DNA of 64,000 nucleotides from Gammaproteobacteria bacterium (lineage in GTDB: Bacteria; Pseudomonadota; Gammaproteobacteria; Pseudomonadales; IMCC2047), in the NCBI GenBank assembly GCA_021773395.1, contig JAJFKB010000014.1:248001-312000 (forward strand), given 5' to 3'. A program made the translations under genes and the position numbers. The notes under the pieces were generated by a model. It had not been told where the DNA came from and did no database searches. It saw only the letters and a program-made list of their open reading frames with translations. Shown here piece by piece: positions 60,508 through 64,000 of the stretch (position 1 is its first letter; every line of letters starts with the position of its first letter).

Positions 60508-60864
60508 ATGAGCGGAAAAAATACAATTATCCAAGCGCTGGAAAATGAGCAAATAGACAAGGAGATCCCCGTATTTGGGCCTGGTGATACCATCGTCGTA
60601 CAGGTTCGAGTTAAGGAAGGTACTCGAGAGCGTTTACAGGCCTTTGAAGGTGTTGTACTGGGTAAGCGTAATCGTGGACTGAATTCCGCTTTTACCGTGC
60701 GCAAAATTTCCCATGGTGTGGGTGTGGAGCGTACTTTCCAAACCTATAGTAGGCTGGTGGAAAGCATTAAGGTGAAACGTCGTGGCGATGTGCGTCAGGC
60801 CAAGTTGTACTACTTGAGAGAGTTGTCTGGTAGAGCTGCGCGTATTAAGGAAAAAATCCAGTAG
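60508..60864 (+). CDS. rplS: 50S ribosomal protein L19
   Basis: A 118-residue L19 with [48 protein letters not shown] and a basic C-terminus. TAGGAG precedes the ATG at 60508. Last gene of the operon; a long hairpin follows. Confidence 0.98.
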   Translation: MSGKNTIIQALENEQIDKEIPVFGPGDTIVVQVRVKEGTRERLQAFEGVVLGKRNRGLNSAFTVRKISHGVGVERTFQTYSRLVESIKVKRRGDVRQAKLYYLRELSGRAARIKEKIQ

Positions 60865-60960
60865 CAGCAAGTTTAGAATTTGTTGTTACAGCAGGCCTTA
60901 GTATTTGCAGCGTTTGCGTGAATCATTAGATTCAGGAACGGTTGTGCTGGGTTGAGCAAA

Positions 60961-60999
60961 ATATAGAGAAAGGGCGGTTATACCGCCCTTTCTCTATAT
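60961..60999. terminator. 18-bp perfect hairpin after the rplS operon
   Basis: The stem of 18 perfect base pairs (60961-60978 with 60982-60999; core AAAGGGCGGT / ACCGCCCTTT) has a three-base loop. T-rich sequence is inside the right arm (CCCTTTCT), so it could end transcription from both sides. It lies 97 bases after rplS and 20 bases before a MITE-like element. Confidence 0.75.
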
Positions 61000-61019
61000 A
61001 GGCTATTATTAATTAGCTT

Positions 61020-61206
61020 GAGATCTTTGCATAATGTAGCGAGCGACGGCAAGATGAGGCAAAATTCGGCGAAAAAGCGGACGACTGCATGGATGCATGG
61101 GTTAGAGCGAAGCAGGAAGCCAAAGCCGAGTTTATACTTATAAATGAGCATGTTGAGCCGGGTTTTAACATAGTATTGCCTAGCGTAGTGGTTATGCAAA
61201 GGTCTC
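61020..61206. mobile_element. 187-bp MITE-like inverted-repeat element, copy 2
   Basis: The ends are GAGATCTTTGCATAA and TTATGCAAAGGTCTC. This is the reverse-oriented homologue of the element at 29840-30026, of identical length. There is no ORF of its own that could be a transposase. With the hairpin it fills the 450-base gap between rplS and dsbC. Confidence 0.8.
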
Positions 61207-61314
61207 AGCCTGTATAAAAAGAAATATCAATTAGGACGCGACAGGATATTTGAACCAAAACGCGATAAGTGCTTCTAAAGCGAGAGCCCGATTTGTATGG
61301 CATGGAGTCAAAAT

Positions 61315-62043
61315 ATGCGATTTTTATTAGTGGGATTGTTAGGTTGGTTAATTTTTTTGGCAGTTAGCGTGCAGGCCGATCAGCCGATCAGTACAGAGCA
61401 AAAAATAACTGAAAAGATACAGGCAGCGGTTCCTAAGCTGCCCATCGTTGCGGTTAAACCCAGCCCGATGAAGGGTTTTTACGAAGTTGAGTTGGCCAAT
61501 GGTGAACGTGTTTTTGCTTCAGAAGATGGCACCCACTTTGTCGCAGGGGATCTGTTTCAGGTGTTGGATGAAGGTCTGGTGAACCTCACTGAACAAAGTC
61601 GTGATGCCGGACGTGCAGAGAAAATGTCATCGATCAAAGATGAGCAGTTGATTGTATTTACGCCAAAGATTAAAAAGGCATCAATCGCAGTGTTTACCGA
61701 TGTGGACTGCGGGTACTGTCGTAAACTGCATCAGGAAATGGATGGCTATTTGGCGCGCGGTATTGAGATAAAGTATCTTGCATTTCCGCGAGCAGGCATT
61801 GGCTCTAATTCCTATAAAAAGATCGTATCTGCCTGGTGCGCAGATGATCGCCAAGAAGCGATTACGCGTCTTAAAAATGGTGAAGAGATAGAAGCAAAAG
61901 ATTGTGAAAACCCCGTTGCGGAACATTATAGTCTGGGTAGTGAAATGGGTGTTCGCGGCACACCGGCTTTAGTGCTGGAGTCTGGTCAGTTGGTGCCAGG
62001 ATTTATTGAGCCGGATCGCCTTGCTGCGCTATTAGGCCTGTAG
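61315..62043 (+). CDS. dsbC: thiol:disulfide interchange protein DsbC
   Basis: A 242-residue periplasmic disulfide isomerase. Signal peptide MRFLLVGLLGWLIFLAVSVQA; an N-terminal dimerisation domain; a thioredoxin domain with the active site DVDCGYCRKLH (Cys132, Cys135) and a second Cys pair in SAWCADD and AKDCENP; the cis-Pro loop is VRGTPALVL. ATG 61315 is preferred because GGAG is eight bases upstream. It shuffles wrong disulfides, of use to periplasmic cytochromes and reductases. Confidence 0.93.
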   Translation: MRFLLVGLLGWLIFLAVSVQADQPISTEQKITEKIQAAVPKLPIVAVKPSPMKGFYEVELANGERVFASEDGTHFVAGDLFQVLDEGLVNLTEQSRDAGRAEKMSSIKDEQLIVFTPKIKKASIAVFTDVDCGYCRKLHQEMDGYLARGIEIKYLAFPRAGIGSNSYKKIVSAWCADDRQEAITRLKNGEEIEAKDCENPVAEHYSLGSEMGVRGTPALVLESGQLVPGFIEPDRLAALLGL

Positions 62044-62080
62044 ATGGTTTGAAATCATAACGTCAATCTTAACGCAACCT

Positions 62081-62115
62081 GGGGACGATCAACTGCGTCT
62101 CCTTTTTGGTTTTTT
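62081..62115 (+). terminator. intrinsic terminator after dsbC
   Basis: GGGGACG / CGTCTCC (one wobble pair) with an eight-base loop, followed by T-rich sequence (TTTTTGG then seven T). Confidence 0.7.
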
Positions 62116-62291
62116 TCTTTGAGTTAGTGGTCGGGCCTCAAAAATTTGAGTCACTATTGGGTACTGCTCCAGACAGACTCTCAAGCTAATTAAAAAGTAA
62201 TATGGATCGCTATTATATTCGTAACTGGCTTTGTGTTTGCAGGTCAGCTCCTCTACAATAAGCGCCTTTTAACTTCTCCCAGAATATCAGC

Positions 62292-63491
62292 GTGAAAAAA
62301 GAATTTAGTCGTATAGATCGTCTACCCCCTTATGTGTTTAACATCGTCGGTGAACTCAGGCAGCAGGCGCGTGCGCGTGGTGAAGATATCATCGATTTCA
62401 GCATGGGTAATCCTGACCAGCCGACACCCAAGCATATTGTCGATAAGCTTGTGGAAACGGTTAGGCGTGCAGATACGCACCGCTATTCACAGTCCAAGGG
62501 CATTCCCCGATTGCGACGGGCTATCTGTAATTGGTACAAGCAAAGGTATCAAGTAGAGTTAGACCCTGAAACCGAGGCCATTGTGACCATAGGTTCCAAA
62601 GAGGGGCTGGCTCACCTCGCATTAGCTACCATGTCACCGGGCGACGCGATCCTGGTACCCAACCCCTCTTACCCAATACATCCTTATGGTTTTGTGATCG
62701 CGGGGGCTGATATTCGGCATGTGCCGTTAACTCCCGATGTTGATTTCTTTACTGAGTTGGAAAATGCGATCAAGACTTCTTGGCCCAAGCCGAAGATGTT
62801 GGTATTAAACTTTCCTGGAAACCCAACAACTCAGTGCGTCGAACTGGAATTTTTTGAAAAAGTCGTCGAAATTGCGAGAGAGCATCAGATATGGGTGATA
62901 CAGGACTTGGCGTACGCGGATATAGTCTTTGATGGCTATCAGGCGCCTTCAATTTTGCAAGTTCCTGGTGCCAAAGAGATTGCAGTAGAGTTTTTCTCCT
63001 TGTCCAAGAGTTATAATATGCCGGGCTGGCGCGTAGGATTTTGTTGTGGAAACCCCACTCTTATCCAGGCTCTGGGCCGCATTAAATCTTATATGGATTA
63101 TGGGACGTTTACCCCCATCCAGGTTGCGGCTATTTCGGCTTTGGAAGGGGATCAATCCTGTGTCGAACAAATTCGTTTGCAATACAAATCCCGTCGCGAT
63201 GTGCTTTGTGATGGGTTAAACAGTATTGGCTGGCAGGTTAGCAAGCCTAAAGCCACCATGTTTGTATGGGCACGTATACCCGAAGCATATCGCGAAGCGG
63301 GTTCCCTGGAGTTCAGCAAGCGTTTATTGCAGGATGCCAAAGTAGCCGTTTCTCCCGGTGTTGGGTTTGGTGAATATGGCGACGATCATGTGCGTTTTGC
63401 ACTGATCGAAAATGAGCATCGTACCCGGCAGGCGCTGCGAGGTATCAAACGCATGTTTAAAAATGACGGGTTTTATACGGGTGACCAGTAG
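62292..63491 (+). CDS. alaC: alanine transaminase AlaC-like
   Basis: A 399-residue class I aminotransferase. The start is GTG ([17 protein letters not shown]). Family motifs are [42 protein letters not shown] and the PLP lysine in [22 protein letters not shown]. AlaC makes alanine from pyruvate and glutamate. hom follows, an order seen in other gammaproteobacteria. Confidence 0.93.
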   Translation: MKKEFSRIDRLPPYVFNIVGELRQQARARGEDIIDFSMGNPDQPTPKHIVDKLVETVRRADTHRYSQSKGIPRLRRAICNWYKQRYQVELDPETEAIVTIGSKEGLAHLALATMSPGDAILVPNPSYPIHPYGFVIAGADIRHVPLTPDVDFFTELENAIKTSWPKPKMLVLNFPGNPTTQCVELEFFEKVVEIAREHQIWVIQDLAYADIVFDGYQAPSILQVPGAKEIAVEFFSLSKSYNMPGWRVGFCCGNPTLIQALGRIKSYMDYGTFTPIQVAAISALEGDQSCVEQIRLQYKSRRDVLCDGLNSIGWQVSKPKATMFVWARIPEAYREAGSLEFSKRLLQDAKVAVSPGVGFGEYGDDHVRFALIENEHRTRQALRGIKRMFKNDGFYTGDQ

Positions 63492-63569
63492 TAAATAATA
63501 GGCATGCTTTTTATGTGGAAGCGTCGATTTTTCTGAAAGAACTGGTAGCTAATAAATGAGGAAATTTCT

Positions 63570-64000
63570 TTGGAACCGGTAAATATTGGGATCTGCGGAC
63601 TAGGTACGGTCGGAGGTGGCACCTTCGATGTGCTTAACAGAAATGCAAAGGAAATTACACGACGAGCGGGAAGGGAAATAAGGGTTTCCCATATAGGTAG
63701 TCGCAGCCCAAAAACTGATTACGACCTGCAACAGGTGTGTGTGCTGGCAGACGTGTTTGATGTCGCCACGGCACCTGAGGTGGATATCGTTGTTGAATTG
63801 ATCGGAGGCTGTGATGTTGCGCTCGACCTGATATTGACGGCGATCGAGCAGGGTAAACATGTTGTTACCGCAAATAAAGCCTTGATTGCAGAGCACGGGA
63901 ACGAGATATTTGCGGCCGCGCAGGAAAAGGGTGTGATGGTGGCTTTTGAGGCAGCAGTTGCCGGTGGCATACCTATTATTAAGACAATACGTGAGGGCCT
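63570..64000 (+). CDS. hom: homoserine dehydrogenase, N-terminal part (runs off window)
   Basis: The frame is open to the right edge, giving about 143 residues. It begins with TTG after ATGAGGA and encodes MEPVNIGICGLGTVGGGT, a Rossmann fold, followed by ELIGGCDVALDLILTAIEQGKHVVTANKALIAEHGNE split over the NAD(P) site and EAAVAGGIPIIKTIREG. These are the family motifs of Hom (homoserine from aspartate semialdehyde in threonine/methionine synthesis). The TTG start should be checked against homologues. Confidence 0.92.
   Translation, partial: MEPVNIGICGLGTVGGGTFDVLNRNAKEITRRAGREIRVSHIGSRSPKTDYDLQQVCVLADVFDVATAPEVDIVVELIGGCDVALDLILTAIEQGKHVVTANKALIAEHGNEIFAAAQEKGVMVAFEAAVAGGIPIIKTIREG

Noticed and set aside
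60978-61199. Similar small frames inside the two MITE-like elements (also 29649-29957)
   Set aside because: Their similarity comes from the repeated DNA element itself; they are too short to be a transposase and carry no motif.

Overview
The window is a chromosomal segment of a heterotrophic, facultatively denitrifying gammaproteobacterium. The evidence is the gene neighbourhoods: corB-like / ccsA-like / ffh / rpsP-rimM-trmD-rplS, dsbC–alaC–hom, sbcB, pilU-like, yqcC, lpxL and srkA. Base composition is moderate (GC a little below 50% by eye). Gene styles such as the CPXCG zinc protein, YqcC, DUF4202 and the short SerA suggest a marine Cellvibrionales/Alteromonadales-like lineage; that placement is inference.

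Region 1 (1-19.7 kb) is a denitrification and nitric-oxide respiration island. It opens with the 3' end of a nirN-type heme d1 protein, then a periplasmic trypsin-like protease overlapping an FHA-domain membrane protein. A leftward set follows: cytochrome c, a small secreted protein, DUF4202 and cysG (siroheme, the precursor of heme d1). Diverging from it is a norSY-senC-like cluster: a 53-aa membrane protein, a CuA subunit II, a heme-copper subunit I with Gln at the usual Tyr position, and a SCO1/SenC protein. The cluster continues with a fusion of cytochrome b, 2x[4Fe-4S] ferredoxin and an MvhD-like domain, a single-span protein, and a second heme-copper-oxidase-like subunit I lacking the CuB His-His pair. 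A TlpA-like lipoprotein, two CtaA/COX15 paralogues, nirI (NosR family) and nirS complete the island. Matching class II FNR/DNR-type promoters (TTGAT-N4-ATCAA-like box about 22 nt before a -10) precede nirI, nirS, the norSY cluster and a 60-aa membrane protein gene, so the island looks like one anaerobic/NO regulon.

Region 2 (19.8-31.6 kb) is mostly housekeeping and accessory genes: class I fumarase, an NTF2-like protein, srkA, a Met-rich TonB receptor of the copper type (OprC/NosA-like), phhB, an orphan ParA with yqcC, a membrane GGDEF protein, a PilT/PilU ATPase and sbcB. A 187-bp inverted-repeat element lies before sbcB, and a second copy of the same length follows rplS about 31 kb away in the opposite orientation.

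Region 3 (31.7-51.1 kb) carries a pitrilysin-like lipoprotein protease, a VOC protein, lpxL, an hsp20 gene with a near-consensus sigma-32 promoter and a possible ROSE-type thermometer, and a DMT transporter. It also has an FmdE-like protein, beta carbonic anhydrase, a CPXCG protein, an omega-amidase/aminotransferase pair, serA, serC, lemA with an M48 protease, two secreted TonB-C-terminal-domain proteins and yaaA.

Region 4 (51.4-64 kb) holds an MFS–acyltransferase fusion, a YqfO-like protein, a NUDIX hydrolase, a YIP1 protein, a CorB/CNNM protein, a CcsA-like protein, ffh, the rpsP-rimM-trmD-rplS operon, dsbC, alaC and the 5' part of hom. I saw no tRNA, rRNA or CRISPR array and no intact transposase.
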